Shown here: positions 50,900-60,661 of the stretch, in pieces
Layout of the letters: the number at the start of each line of letters is the position of its first letter
How positions within the stretch are numbered: position 1 is the first letter of the stretch
Assembly: GCF_020622265.1 (NCBI RefSeq)
Contig: NZ_JACNMQ010000001.1
Location: 124,001-188,000 of the forward strand
Source: Halomonas sp. M20
GTDB taxonomy: Bacteria > Pseudomonadota > Gammaproteobacteria > Pseudomonadales > Halomonadaceae
Reading direction: 5' to 3'
DNA: 64,000 nt
Translations under genes and position numbers: made by a program
The notes under the pieces: model-generated
What the model saw: the letters and a program-made list of their open reading frames with translations, nothing else
Databases searched by the model: none
Told to the model about the DNA's origin: nothing

Positions 50900-53797
50900 C
50901 TACTGGCAGGCCTCGCAGCCCAGTTCATCGATTTCGCCGGCGGAGGGCGCGCGCTGCCCACCCTTGCCGGTGAGGAAGTCCTCGATACCACGTGGCTCCT
51001 GAGCCTGAGGAACGGGCGCCGGTGCAGACGTCTCGGCGGACGAGCCATTGCCCACGGCGTTGTGCTTGCTACGATCGACAGTGGATTTCTCCACCGCAGT
51101 AGCCCCCAGCGCACGCAGGTAATAGGTGGTCTTGAGGCCGCGGAACCAGGCCATGCGATAGGTCACGTCGAGCTTCTTGCCGGAAACGCCAGCGATGTAG
51201 AGGTTCAGCGACTGGGCCTGATCGATCCACTTCTGGCGCCGCGAGGCGGCCTCGACCAGCCACTTGGGCTCGACCTCGAAGGCGCTGGCGTAGCGGGCCT
51301 TGAGATCCTCCGGTACACGATCGATGGGCTGCACCGAGCCGTCGTAGTACTTCAGATCGTTGATCATCACCTCGTCCCACAGGCCGCGTTCCTTCAGGTC
51401 GTTGACCATGTGGGCGTTGACCACGGTGAACTCGCCGGACAGGTTCGATTTGACGAACAGGTTCTGATAAGTCGGCTCGATGGACTGGGTGACGCCACAA
51501 ATGTTGGAGATCGTCGCTGTCGGAGCGATCGCCATCACGTTGGAGTTGCGCATGCCTTGGCTGGCGACCTTCTCGCGGATGCGGTCCCAGTCCTGGGTGG
51601 TGGAGGTGTCGACCTCGATGTAATCGGCGCCGCGCTCCTGCACGAGCTTGTCGATGGAGTCGATGGGCAGCACGCCCTGGCTCCACAACGAGCCGTCGAA
51701 GCTCTGGTACGTACCACGTTCGGCGGCCAGGTCGCTGGAAGCTTCGATGGCGTGATAGCTGACCAGTTCCATGGAGGTATCGGCGAAGTTCACCGCTTCC
51801 TCGGAAGCGTAGGCGATGCCCTGGGCATACAGCGCATCCTGGAAGCCCATGATGCCCAGCCCTACCGGGCGATGCTTGAAGTTGGAGTTCTTGGCCTGGG
51901 GGACCGCGTAGTAGTTGATGTCGATGACGTTATCCAGCATGCGCACAGCGGTACGCACGGTTTTCTTCAGCTTGTCGCCATCGAGCTGACCGTCGACGAT
52001 GTGCTGGGCCATATTGACGGAGCCCAGGTTACACACCGCGATCTCGTCGACGGAGGTGTTCAGGGTGATCTCGGTGCACAGGTTCGAGGAGTGCACCACA
52101 CCGGCGTGCTGCTGCGGACTGCGCAGGTTGCAGGGGTCCTTGAAGGTGACCCAGGGGTGGCCGGTCTCGAACAACATCGAGAGCATCTTGCGCCACAGAT
52201 CCTTGGCCCTGACCCGCTTGTAGAGCTTGAGCTGACCGGTGTAGGTCATCGCCTCGTACTCTTCGTAGCGCTTCTGAAAGGCGGCACCATAAAGGTCGTG
52301 CAAGTCCGGGCAGGTGGAGGGTGAAAACAGCGTCCACTCCTTGTCGTCGAATACCCGCTTCATGAACAGATCCGGCACCCAGTTGGCGGAGTTCATGTCG
52401 TGGGTACGGCGGCGATCGTCGCCGGTATTCTTGCGTAGCTCGAGGAATTCCTCGACATCCATGTGCCAGGTCTCCAGGTAGGCACAGACCGCGCCCTTGC
52501 GCTTGCCACCCTGATTGACTGCGACGGCGGTGTCGTTGACTACCTTGAGGAAAGGAACCACGCCTTGTGATTTGCCGTTGGTACCCTTGATGTAGGAACC
52601 CAACGCCCGCACCGGCGTCCAGTCGTTGCCGAGCCCACCGGCCCACTTGGAGAGCATGGCATTGTCACGGATTGCACCGTAGATACCGTCAAGGTTGTCA
52701 GGCACTGTGGTCAGATAGCAGGAGGAGAGCTGGCTTCTAGCAGTGCCGGCGTTGAACAGTGTCGGCGTGGAAGCCATGTAGTCGAAGCTGGAGAGCAGCT
52801 CGTAAAACTCGATGGTCCGGGCCTCGCGGTCGTCCTCGTTGAGGGAAAGCCCCATGGCGACCCGCATGAACATCACCTGGGGTAGCTCGTAGCGCACATC
52901 ATCGCGATGAATGAAGTAGCGGTCGTACAGGGTCTGCAGGCCAAGATAGGTGAACTGGTTGTCCCGGGTGTGATCGAGGGCATCGCCCAGGCGCTCGAGA
53001 TCGAACTCGGCCAAGCGCGGATCGAGCTGTTCGAATTCGATGCCGTGGGTGACATAGGCCTTGAAGGCTGGCTTGTAGAGCTCCGACATCTCGCCAAAGG
53101 TGGCTTCTTCCGCGATCTCCAGGAAAGAAAGCGCTTCACGGCGCAAGTTGTCCTGCAGGAGTCGGGCGGTGACGTAGGTGTAGTTGGGGTCCTTCTCCAC
53201 CAGCGTCCGAGCGGTCATCATCAACGCCGTGGCGACGCCGTTCATGGTCACGCCATCGTAGAGGTTCTTCAGCGAGTCATGGACGATCTTGTTGGCATCC
53301 ACGTTGGCCAGGCCTTCGCAGGCATCCTGCACCAGGATCTCGATGCGCCCCAGGTCCAGGGGGCGGGTGCTGCCATCGGACAGGGTGACGTTCAGGGTCG
53401 GGTGAGGCTTGGCGATATCGCCGCCGGCAGCCTGGCGCGCCCGGGCGTGCTCTTCACGGTACAGCACGTAGGCCCGGGCGACTTTCTGCTCGCCGCCGCG
53501 CATCAGTGCCAGTTCGACCTGGTCCTGAATGTCCTCGATGTGCAGAGTGCCTCCATCGGGCATGCGGCGCTTGAAAGCCTCGGCAATCTGCTCGGTGGAA
53601 CGGGCGATGAAGTCGCGAACCCGGGACGAGGTGGCGGCATTGTCCCCTTCGACGGCAATGAAGGCCTTGTTCATGGCGACGGAGATCTTATCGGGATTGA
53701 AGGCAGCCAAGTCGCCACCGCGTTTGATCACGCGAAGCCGTTGGGGGGCCGTCAGGTTCACGGAAGTCTCGTTTGAAGAAAGTGTAGTGGTGTCCAT
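50900..53797 (-). CDS. nrdA: Class Ia ribonucleotide reductase, large (catalytic) subunit
   Basis: Catalytic subunit of 965 residues (start at 53797, AGGGA upstream). An N-terminal ATP-cone (LRVIKRGGDLAAFNPDKISVAMNKAF) is followed by a second cone-like region (RPLDLGRIEILVQDACEGL), as in long pseudomonad NrdA. The active site shows SQLSSCYLTTVPDNLDGIYG and the triad segment NLCTEITLNTSVDEIAVCNLGSVN. The C-terminal thiol pair is GCEAC in IDELGCEACQ. First gene of nrdAB; a NrdR box lies about 130 bases upstream. Confidence 0.97.
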   Translation of the reverse strand: MDTTTLSSNETSVNLTAPQRLRVIKRGGDLAAFNPDKISVAMNKAFIAVEGDNAATSSRVRDFIARSTEQIAEAFKRRMPDGGTLHIEDIQDQVELALMRGGEQKVARAYVLYREEHARARQAAGGDIAKPHPTLNVTLSDGSTRPLDLGRIEILVQDACEGLANVDANKIVHDSLKNLYDGVTMNGVATALMMTARTLVEKDPNYTYVTARLLQDNLRREALSFLEIAEEATFGEMSELYKPAFKAYVTHGIEFEQLDPRLAEFDLERLGDALDHTRDNQFTYLGLQTLYDRYFIHRDDVRYELPQVMFMRVAMGLSLNEDDREARTIEFYELLSSFDYMASTPTLFNAGTARSQLSSCYLTTVPDNLDGIYGAIRDNAMLSKWAGGLGNDWTPVRALGSYIKGTNGKSQGVVPFLKVVNDTAVAVNQGGKRKGAVCAYLETWHMDVEEFLELRKNTGDDRRRTHDMNSANWVPDLFMKRVFDDKEWTLFSPSTCPDLHDLYGAAFQKRYEEYEAMTYTGQLKLYKRVRAKDLWRKMLSMLFETGHPWVTFKDPCNLRSPQQHAGVVHSSNLCTEITLNTSVDEIAVCNLGSVNMAQHIVDGQLDGDKLKKTVRTAVRMLDNVIDINYYAVPQAKNSNFKHRPVGLGIMGFQDALYAQGIAYASEEAVNFADTSMELVSYHAIEASSDLAAERGTYQSFDGSLWSQGVLPIDSIDKLVQERGADYIEVDTSTTQDWDRIREKVASQGMRNSNVMAIAPTATISNICGVTQSIEPTYQNLFVKSNLSGEFTVVNAHMVNDLKERGLWDEVMINDLKYYDGSVQPIDRVPEDLKARYASAFEVEPKWLVEAASRRQKWIDQAQSLNLYIAGVSGKKLDVTYRMAWFRGLKTTYYLRALGATAVEKSTVDRSKHNAVGNGSSAETSAPAPVPQAQEPRGIEDFLTGKGGQRAPSAGEIDELGCEACQ

Positions 53798-54244
53798 GGT
53801 GCCGGAATCCCTAATCTGCGTTGTATGGGGAATCTTACGTCGACGACGTGGTTCGAAAACCGTCAACAGTGCCTTGAATAGTCGTGTTATCGAGTCTTGA
53901 CAGCACTGGGTTCAATTGTTAGCTAAACACATTATATTGTGCTCGCGGGTAGCTTGACTACAAGATAGTGTGCCAAAAGAAGGGGTGCAAGAGGAACAAC
54001 CTGTGGATATCTTGTGGCTCGGCTGGGAGTGGTTTCACTCTTGTGTGAAAAAACGCGAGGTTACGCTACGGCTAAAAAAATAGTAAAAAAGTGTGATAAC
54101 GCAGTCGAGCGCAATATGGTTGAAATTAGGTATCATTTGATTCTTTCCACTATGTTAGAGAGTGTTCATCTCGTAACCTTGTGTAGCAAGGTGTAGCATT
54201 GTCTCGAATACCCACGATGTCATGGTATCAACAGGCCAAATAGG
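53798..54244. other. Divergent control region between nrdA and the RstA-like gene
   Basis: 447 bases without a gene, AT-rich. Contains the NrdR box at 53927 and a weaker second half-match at 53956-53971 (right half AGATAGTGT), about 29 bases away. TGTGGATAT at 54002-54010 differs from a consensus DnaA box at one position. A tract of A and T (54040-54100) and a short GTAGCAAGGTGTAGC direct repeat precede the response regulator. No RNA gene seen. Confidence 0.5.
53927..53942. promoter_or_regulatory. NrdR box upstream of nrdA
   Basis: ACACATTATATTGTGC matches the NrdR consensus ACACWATATATWGTGT at 14 of 16 positions. NrdR is the ATP/dATP-sensing repressor of ribonucleotide reductase genes. Located about 130 bases upstream of the nrdA start, consistent with control of that promoter. 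Confidence 0.8.
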
Positions 54245-54964
54245 ATGGATGACAGTTTGGACAGCAAACAGAAAGACCTCGTACTAATTGTCGAGGATGA
54301 TGAACGCTTGGCCAACCTGACCCGAGAGTATCTTGAAACCAACGGGTTTCGGGTTGCCATCGAGGCTGATGGTACGCATGGGGTAGAGCGCATCATCGAA
54401 CTGGAACCGGATATCGTCATACTCGATCTCATGTTGCCCGGCGAAGATGGGTTGTCGATCTGCCGACGGGTCAGACCGCAATATGCCGGTCCCATATTGA
54501 TGCTGACCGCACGTACAGACGACATGGATCAGGTGCTGGGACTGGAAATGGGCGCCGACGACTACGTGCCCAAGCCGGTGCAGCCCCGAGTCTTGCTGGC
54601 GCGTATGCGCGCCTTGATGCGCCGCAGCGATCAGCTCGAAAGTAGCAACAGCGGCGCGGCCCGCCTGACCTTCAACGATCTGCTGATCGACAGTGCTACT
54701 CGGGAGGCCTGGCTAAGCAACGAGCGCATCGATTTGACCAGCGCCGAATTCGACCTGCTCTGGCTACTCGCGGACAACGCCGGTCGGGTACTGACCCGGG
54801 AAGAGATTTTTTCGGCACTGCGCGGTATCAAGTACGACGGTCAGGATCGCTCCATCGATGTTCGGGTATCGCGTATTCGTCCCAAGATCGGTGATGATCC
54901 CAATCAGCCCCATCGCATCAAGACGGTGCGCAGTAAAGGTTATCTCTTCGTCAAGGATGTTTGA
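54245..54964 (+). CDS. RstA-like OmpR-family response regulator
   Basis: A 239-residue DNA-binding regulator. Receiver: acidic pair EDDE (18-20), phosphoacceptor Asp61 in IVILDLMLPGEDG, and Lys in VPKPVQPRVLLARMRALMRR. C-terminal winged helix with LTSAEFDLLWLLADNAGRVLTREEIF and SIDVRVSRIRPKIGDDPNQPHRIKTVRSKGYLF. The GIKYDGQDRSIDVRVS wording fits RstA. It overlaps the frame of the kinase gene slightly. Divergent from nrdA. Confidence 0.93.
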   Translation: MDDSLDSKQKDLVLIVEDDERLANLTREYLETNGFRVAIEADGTHGVERIIELEPDIVILDLMLPGEDGLSICRRVRPQYAGPILMLTARTDDMDQVLGLEMGADDYVPKPVQPRVLLARMRALMRRSDQLESSNSGAARLTFNDLLIDSATREAWLSNERIDLTSAEFDLLWLLADNAGRVLTREEIFSALRGIKYDGQDRSIDVRVSRIRPKIGDDPNQPHRIKTVRSKGYLFVKDV

Positions 54965-54969
54965 TAGCC

Positions 54970-56601
54970 ATGCGCCGTACCCTTGCCGACAGTACCTTTG
55001 TGCGGGTCTATGCCACGCTGCTATTGGCACTGGTATTGACCTTCGGGTTGGCAATGATGGGTTATGTGATCGTCGATCAGGTGCGACGCGAACACTATCG
55101 CGAGCGCTTGGCGGATACGCCCATGGCGCTGCTCACGAATCTACTGAGCGAAGTGCAGCCCGCCGAGCGTAAGCAATGGCTGCAGCGCCAGGGTGAACAT
55201 CTTGACATGCAGCTGTCCTTGTATCGTCAGGATGAGCAGTTGTTCAGCTACTTCCAAAGTCGGCGGCTCGAGGCTGGGCGTCCACTGGTAACATACGACG
55301 ATGACAGCAGTACATGGCATCTATGGCGCCAAGTGCCCGGAGAGCCGCTGTTGTTGAAGGTGACGCTGGCCCAGCTTTCGGATCAGCAGTTGCGTGGCCT
55401 GGTCGATACCCTGCGGGATTGGCTCGAAGGCATGGTAAGTCCCGAACGCCCGTTACAAACGTTGACGGAAAAGCAGTCGCTTCCGGTCACACTCTCTTCG
55501 ATCCCGCCCGGGCTGCTCGACCCTCTTCAACGTGAACGACTGGCGGACGGCGATATCGTGCTGCAGTGGATGGCTGAGCAGGGCTCGATATCGGCCCATG
55601 CGCTATTGCTATCGCCGGTGGATGGTTCTCAACGCTGGCTCAATGTAGGTCCAATCTACGCTTTCAACACCATGCCGTTGATCCTGACCCTGGGGCTGGT
55701 GCTTGCATCGTTGCTGGTATTAGCCGGCGCCATCTATTTGATCGTACGCGGTGTCGAGACCCGCATGGCTCGGCTGGAGAAGGCAGCTACCCGGATTGCC
55801 GGCGGCTATCTAGATACCCGGGTCAAGGTCGAAAGCAGCGACTTCATGGGGCGTCTGGGTATGGCCTTCAATGGCATGGCGGCTCAGGTGCAGTCGTTGC
55901 TGCGTGCGCAGCAGGAGATGATTCGAGCCGTGTCCCATGAGTTGCGTACTCCAGTGGCCCGTATTCGTTTCGCGGCACAGATGGTCGAGGACATGACGGA
56001 GCAGGAGGCAGTACGGCGGCAGTTGAAGGGCATCGACAGCGATATAGAAGAACTCGATCAGCTGATCGATGAAATACTGACCTATGCGCGCCTGGGCAGT
56101 GATAACGTCAGTGGTGGGAGTATCGATACTGATATCGTCGAATGTCGTGCCATGGCCCAGCGGGTAGTCGAGGCATTGAGTTCGCTACACCCCTCTATTC
56201 GTATCGAGGTAGCCCCGGGAGAGGAAGTCGATGTCGTTGCCGAGCCCCGCTATTTGCAGCGCGCATTGCAGAACCTGGTAGCCAACGCCTGTCGACATGC
56301 CGAATCACGGGTTCTGATCCGCCTGACCCAGGATGCCCGGGCGATACGTCTGGATGTAGAAGACGATGGCCCCGGCGTGCCCGAGAGCGATCGCATGGAT
56401 ATCTTCAAACCCTTTGCGCGGCTCGACAACAGCCGCACGCGTCGCTCTGGTGGCTATGGTCTGGGGCTCTCCATCGTGCAGAAGGTGATGCTATGGCATG
56501 GCGGTAGTGTGATAGTCGATGAAAGCCTGGATTTGGGCGGCGCACGGTTCAGCCTATTGATTCCAGCATCGGTACAATCCACAAAGGAAAACATTGTTTG
56601 A
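54970..56601 (+). CDS. RstB-like sensor histidine kinase
   Basis: A 543-residue membrane kinase partnered with the preceding regulator. TM1 is VYATLLLALVLTFGLAMMGYVIV; a periplasmic domain of about 200 residues; TM2 ILTLGLVLASLLVLAGAIYLIV; HAMP; His323 in RAVSHELRTPVARIRF; N-box NLVANACRHAESRV; G-boxes EDDGPGVPES and GGYGLGLSIV. A TTG at 54961 would also open the frame; I take the ATG at 54970. The stimulus is unknown. Confidence 0.92.
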   Translation: MRRTLADSTFVRVYATLLLALVLTFGLAMMGYVIVDQVRREHYRERLADTPMALLTNLLSEVQPAERKQWLQRQGEHLDMQLSLYRQDEQLFSYFQSRRLEAGRPLVTYDDDSSTWHLWRQVPGEPLLLKVTLAQLSDQQLRGLVDTLRDWLEGMVSPERPLQTLTEKQSLPVTLSSIPPGLLDPLQRERLADGDIVLQWMAEQGSISAHALLLSPVDGSQRWLNVGPIYAFNTMPLILTLGLVLASLLVLAGAIYLIVRGVETRMARLEKAATRIAGGYLDTRVKVESSDFMGRLGMAFNGMAAQVQSLLRAQQEMIRAVSHELRTPVARIRFAAQMVEDMTEQEAVRRQLKGIDSDIEELDQLIDEILTYARLGSDNVSGGSIDTDIVECRAMAQRVVEALSSLHPSIRIEVAPGEEVDVVAEPRYLQRALQNLVANACRHAESRVLIRLTQDARAIRLDVEDDGPGVPESDRMDIFKPFARLDNSRTRRSGGYGLGLSIVQKVMLWHGGSVIVDESLDLGGARFSLLIPASVQSTKENIV

Positions 56602-56620
56602 AAAAAAGGTGATGACAACA

Positions 56621-57052
56621 ATGACTACAATCACGACCGAGGCCTTGAACGGCTCTTGGGCCCTCGTGCACTTCGTTTATCGCTGGCCGGATGGTCGCGA
56701 ACTGGCGCCTCTGGGGCAGGCCAGTGGACAACTTCTTTATCTGCTCGAAGACGATGCTCCTGGACGCATGGCAGTGCAGGTAGTGGCCAGTGAACGACCA
56801 TCTCTCGATCCCGATAGTGAGGCCAGCCTGGCGGCACATTTTCGCAGTGGTTTTGCCTACGGTGGGCGCTGGTCGTTACATAAGGGCATGGTGCACCATC
56901 AAGTCGAAATCGCCAGCATTCCCAGCTGGGAGGGGAGTCAGTTGGCGCGCCGGATTCAACTCGTCGATGATCGGCTGATACTGTCTACCGACGAGCCCAG
57001 CCCGCAGCTGCCCCAGGGCGGCTACGAGACGGTACTGGAATGGCAACGTTGA
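56621..57052 (+). CDS. Lipocalin-like domain protein
   Basis: A 143-residue protein of the lipocalin-like (DUF4334-related) type: NGSWALVHFVYRWPDGRELAPLGQASGQLLYLLEDD, ERPSLDPDSEASLAAHFRSGFAYGGRW and HHQVEIASIPSWEGSQLARRIQLVDDRLILST. Several Met codons compete; AAGGTGATG makes 56621 the best start. No signal peptide. Substrate unknown. Lies 20 bases after the kinase gene and may share its transcript. Confidence 0.82.
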   Translation: MTTITTEALNGSWALVHFVYRWPDGRELAPLGQASGQLLYLLEDDAPGRMAVQVVASERPSLDPDSEASLAAHFRSGFAYGGRWSLHKGMVHHQVEIASIPSWEGSQLARRIQLVDDRLILSTDEPSPQLPQGGYETVLEWQR

Positions 57053-57190
57053 AGAGCTGGTTTGACCTACTTCGCTCGGCAATACGGCGTTAAAACTGAT
57101 CTTGAAGTGCTCTTTCACTCTTATAAACTCCGCCTTTTCGATCAGTTTCGCCTGGTCTTGCCATCGCTCGTAACGATCAGGAACCGGTTC

Positions 57191-58105
57191 TCACGCTGGT
57201 TTGATCCCCTCCAGCACCGCAAAGGACGTCTCCCGAGCGGTGCGCAGGAAGTCCTCCATCCAAGGTAGATCACGCTGCTCTTCGCGAATCGCGGCAAACA
57301 GCGTACTCCATACCCCTTTCTCCCCCAGAGGCAGTGCGCGCACATAGCCGCGCTCCAGATACTCCGTCAGCGCCCAGTTGGGAAGAGCGCAGACGCCGCG
57401 TCCGCTGGCCACCAGCTGCATCATCATCACCGTCAGCTCCGCGGTGCGTATCTCCTTGGGCGACACCTTGGCAGGCTCGAGAAACTGCGTGAAGACGTCC
57501 AGCCGACTATGTTCCACCGGATAGATGATGAGGGTTTCTTCCGCCAGCTCCTTGGCAGTGACGTAAGGTTTGTCCGCTAACGGGTGCTGCCGGGAGAGCG
57601 CCAGCAAGCCTTCATAGCGAAACAGCGGCTCGTAATGCACACCGGCCAGGGGCTGAGGGTCGGCGGTAATCACCAGGTCGAGCTGCTCCCGGGCCAGGGC
57701 GGGCAAGGGGTCGAAGCTGCGCCCGCTGGGGATGTCGACCTCCACTTCCGGCCAGTGATCGCGAAAATGATCGATGGTGGGCATCAGCCATTGAAAGCAG
57801 CTATGGCACTCGATGGCCATGTGCAGACGACCCTGTTCCTCTCCCGCCAGCCGCACCAGATCCCGCTCCGCCATGCGCACCTGAGGCAGTATCTGTTCCG
57901 CCAGTTCCAGCAGGCGCTCTCCGGCGTGGGTAAAGGTGACAGGCCGGGTCTTGCGCAAGAAAAGAGTGCTGTTCAAGCGCTCTTCAAGGTCCTTGATTTG
58001 ATGAGACAAGGCCGACTGAGTCAGGTGTACCCGCTCAGCCGCTTCCACCAGGGAGCCCGCATCGCGCAGGGCAATGAGTGTGCGAAGATGTCGAAGCTCG
58101 AGCAT
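57191..58105 (-). CDS. metR: MetR, LysR-type regulator of methionine biosynthesis
   Basis: Homocysteine-responsive LysR regulator of 304 residues that activates metE. GGA upstream and homology to MetR (MIEVKHLKTL start) place the ATG at 58105 rather than 58123. The winged helix is ELRHLRTLIALRDAGSLVEAAERVHLTQSALSHQIKDLEERL; the effector domain shows ECHSCFQWLMPTIDHFRDHWPEVEVDI. It is divergent from metE with 133 bases between and a MetR site next to its own start. Confidence 0.95.
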   Translation of the reverse strand: MLELRHLRTLIALRDAGSLVEAAERVHLTQSALSHQIKDLEERLNSTLFLRKTRPVTFTHAGERLLELAEQILPQVRMAERDLVRLAGEEQGRLHMAIECHSCFQWLMPTIDHFRDHWPEVEVDIPSGRSFDPLPALAREQLDLVITADPQPLAGVHYEPLFRYEGLLALSRQHPLADKPYVTAKELAEETLIIYPVEHSRLDVFTQFLEPAKVSPKEIRTAELTVMMMQLVASGRGVCALPNWALTEYLERGYVRALPLGEKGVWSTLFAAIREEQRDLPWMEDFLRTARETSFAVLEGIKPA

Positions 58106-58109
58106 CGTA

Positions 58110-58122
58110 TGAAATCCGTTCA
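58110..58122. promoter_or_regulatory. MetR-binding site
   Basis: TGAAATCCGTTCA matches the MetR consensus TGAANNNNNTTCA exactly. It lies 4 bases upstream of the metR start, so it probably serves metR autoregulation and metE activation. A degenerate second element may lie around 58173-58195 (TTCAACGCATATGGTGAA). Confidence 0.82.
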
Positions 58123-58238
58123 CGTTGATGATTAATTAATTTAGTTTGATTCACCTTTCGCCGCCAGTAACACTTCATTCAACGCATATGGTGAAAACTA
58201 TTACGGATTTTACTGTTTAATTTCTTCAAGGAATAACG

Positions 58239-60524
58239 ATGACACTGGCACATACTCTTGGCTATCCCCGCATCGGTGCCCAACGAGAGCTCAAGCATGC
58301 CCTCGAGGCGTATTGGAAAGGCGAAATCGATCAGGCGGCCCTGGAAGAGACTGGCGCTGAATTGCGCAAGCGTCACTGGGATGATCAGCGTGATGCTGGC
58401 CTCGATCTGGTCAGCGTGGGTGATTTTGCCTTCTACGATCAGGTACTCAATCTTTCGGCGTTGATCGGGGTAGTGCCGCCGCGTTTCGGACATGATGGAA
58501 ATGACGTGGATCTCGATACCACTTTTCGCATGGCACGAGGTCGCGCACCTACCGGCACCTCCGCCGCCGCCTGCGAGATGACCAAGTACTTCGACACCAA
58601 CTATCACTATCTGGTCCCGGAGCTTCACCAGAATCAGAGTTTTCGTATCGCCAGCGAGCGCTTGTTCGATGAGGTCGAGGAGGCCAAGACGGCCGGTCAC
58701 AAAATCAAGGTGTCGCTGCTCGGCCCCGTGACCTGGCTGTGGCTGGGCAAGGAGAAGGACGAGGGTTTCGATCGTCTCGATCTGCTCGAGGGGGTCATAA
58801 AAGTCTATGGCGACATCCTGGCACGTCTTGCCCAGCAAGGCGTCGAGTGGGTGCAGCTCGATGAGCCGGCCCTGGTACAGGATCTGCCCAAGCCCTGGCA
58901 GCAGGCGTTTGAGCATGCCTACAACCGTTTGCAGTCGGCTCGGGTCAAGGTACTGCTAGCCACCTATTTTGGCGATCTGGGAGACAATCTGGCCTTGGCG
59001 GTTGGTCTGCCTGTCGAAGCGTTGCATATCGACATGGTGCGTGGCCCGAATCAACTCGAGCGCGTCATCGATCGCTTGCCGAGCTACAAGATTCTTTCCG
59101 TTGGCGCCATCGACGGACGCAATATCTGGCGCGCTGATCTGGCCGCCCTGCGGGAGACTCTCGCCCAGGCCAGGTCGCGGCTGGGAGACCGCCTATGGCT
59201 GGCGCCGAGTTGTTCGCTGCTGCACGTGCCTGTGGATCTCGCAAGCGAAACGGCGCTTGATAGCGAGCTCAAGAGCTGGCTGTCCTTTGCCCGCCAGAAG
59301 CTCGATGAAGTCGCGCTTCTGGCGCGGCTGCTGGACGATCGCGGCACCCCTGAAGATGAAACGCGCCTGGCGGAGGCCACCGCTGCGCTTGAGGCCCGGC
59401 GTAATTCGAATCGCATTCACAAGCCTGCCGTTGCCAAGCGTCTCGGCGCCCTTGGCAAGAACGATGCGGAGCGGGCCAGCGCCTATTCGGCCCGCGCTCG
59501 GAAACAGCGCCAGCGTTTCGATCTGCCACTGTTCCCCACTACCACCATTGGCTCATTCCCCCAGACCGATAATATTCGCGCCGCTCGCCGCGCCTTCAAG
59601 GCAGGCACTCTGGAGCTCGCAGCCTACGAAAACTGTATGCGTGAAGAGATCGCCTTTGCGGTCGAGCGCCAGCAGGCTTTGGGCCTTGATGTGCTGGTGC
59701 ACGGGGAAGCCGAGCGCAACGACATGGTGGAGTACTTCGGCGAATTGCTCGATGGCTTTGCCTTCACCCGGTTTGGCTGGGTGCAGAGCTACGGGTCACG
59801 CTGCGTCAAGCCGCCGGTCATCTTCGGCGACGTTGCTCGCCCTCAGGCCATGACCGTGCGCTGGAGCGAGTATGCGCAAAGCCTGACCCAGGCGTCGATG
59901 AAAGGCATGTTGACCGGACCGGTGACGATCCTGCAGTGGTCCTTCGTGCGGGACGATCAACCCCGTGAAACCACCTGCCGTCAGATCGCGCTGGCGCTGC
60001 GGGACGAAGTGGCGGATCTCGAGGCGGCCGGCATCGGCATCATTCAGATCGACGAGCCGGCACTGCGAGAAGGCTTGCCTTTACGAAGGGAGCATTGGCA
60101 GGCGTACCTGGACTGGGCAGTGGAGTGCTTCAAGCTCTCGGCAGCGGTGGCCCAGGACGACACCCAGATTCATACCCACATGTGCTACTCGGAGTTCAAT
60201 GACATCATCGGCGCCATCGCGGCGCTGGATGCGGACGTCATTACCATCGAGACCTCCCGTTCCGACATGGAGCTGCTCGATGCTTTCGAAGACTTCGCCT
60301 ATCCCAACGAGATTGGGCCAGGGGTCTACGACATCCACTCGCCGAACATTCCCGAGGTGAGCTGGATGGTGGATTTGATGCAAAAGGCCGCGGAGAAGGT
60401 GCCTGCCGAGCGCCTGTGGATCAACCCCGATTGCGGTCTCAAGACTCGCGGCTGGGCGGAAGTCGAGCCGGCCCTGGCTAACATGGTGACGGCGGCGAAA
60501 GAGTTGCGGCGTAACTACGATTGA
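58239..60524 (+). CDS. metE: Cobalamin-independent methionine synthase
   Basis: Transfers the methyl group of 5-methyltetrahydropteroyl-tri-glutamate to homocysteine. 761 residues, family length. N-terminal [23 protein letters not shown]-terminal [25 protein letters not shown]. Zinc ligands are His647 and Cys649 in [10 protein letters not shown] and Cys732 in [16 protein letters not shown] stands upstream of the ATG. Controlled by MetR. No metH in the window. Confidence 0.97.
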   Translation: MTLAHTLGYPRIGAQRELKHALEAYWKGEIDQAALEETGAELRKRHWDDQRDAGLDLVSVGDFAFYDQVLNLSALIGVVPPRFGHDGNDVDLDTTFRMARGRAPTGTSAAACEMTKYFDTNYHYLVPELHQNQSFRIASERLFDEVEEAKTAGHKIKVSLLGPVTWLWLGKEKDEGFDRLDLLEGVIKVYGDILARLAQQGVEWVQLDEPALVQDLPKPWQQAFEHAYNRLQSARVKVLLATYFGDLGDNLALAVGLPVEALHIDMVRGPNQLERVIDRLPSYKILSVGAIDGRNIWRADLAALRETLAQARSRLGDRLWLAPSCSLLHVPVDLASETALDSELKSWLSFARQKLDEVALLARLLDDRGTPEDETRLAEATAALEARRNSNRIHKPAVAKRLGALGKNDAERASAYSARARKQRQRFDLPLFPTTTIGSFPQTDNIRAARRAFKAGTLELAAYENCMREEIAFAVERQQALGLDVLVHGEAERNDMVEYFGELLDGFAFTRFGWVQSYGSRCVKPPVIFGDVARPQAMTVRWSEYAQSLTQASMKGMLTGPVTILQWSFVRDDQPRETTCRQIALALRDEVADLEAAGIGIIQIDEPALREGLPLRREHWQAYLDWAVECFKLSAAVAQDDTQIHTHMCYSEFNDIIGAIAALDADVITIETSRSDMELLDAFEDFAYPNEIGPGVYDIHSPNIPEVSWMVDLMQKAAEKVPAERLWINPDCGLKTRGWAEVEPALANMVTAAKELRRNYD

Positions 60525-60661
60525 AGCGGCATTAATCGATGATGCGGCGGCTCAATTGCACAAAATGAGGCCGAAAAAGGAGGTGGTAAACAGCATGATC
60601 CGCAGGCAATGACTGGTAACATCATCTTCAATTAATTAGTTTTTTAATTCTGGAGGTGGTT

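Noticed and set aside
50762-52324. 520-residue plus-strand frame opposite nrdA
   Set aside because: Antisense shadow of nrdA; His/Val/Asp-rich composition without domain structure.
54002-54010. Replication origin signal
   Set aside because: A single near-consensus DnaA box without clustered copies or neighbouring dnaA/gidA does not support an origin.
58173-58195. Second MetR box upstream of metE
   Set aside because: TTCA and TGAA are in inverted order and 10 bases apart, not the TGAAN5TTCA consensus; mentioned only as degenerate.
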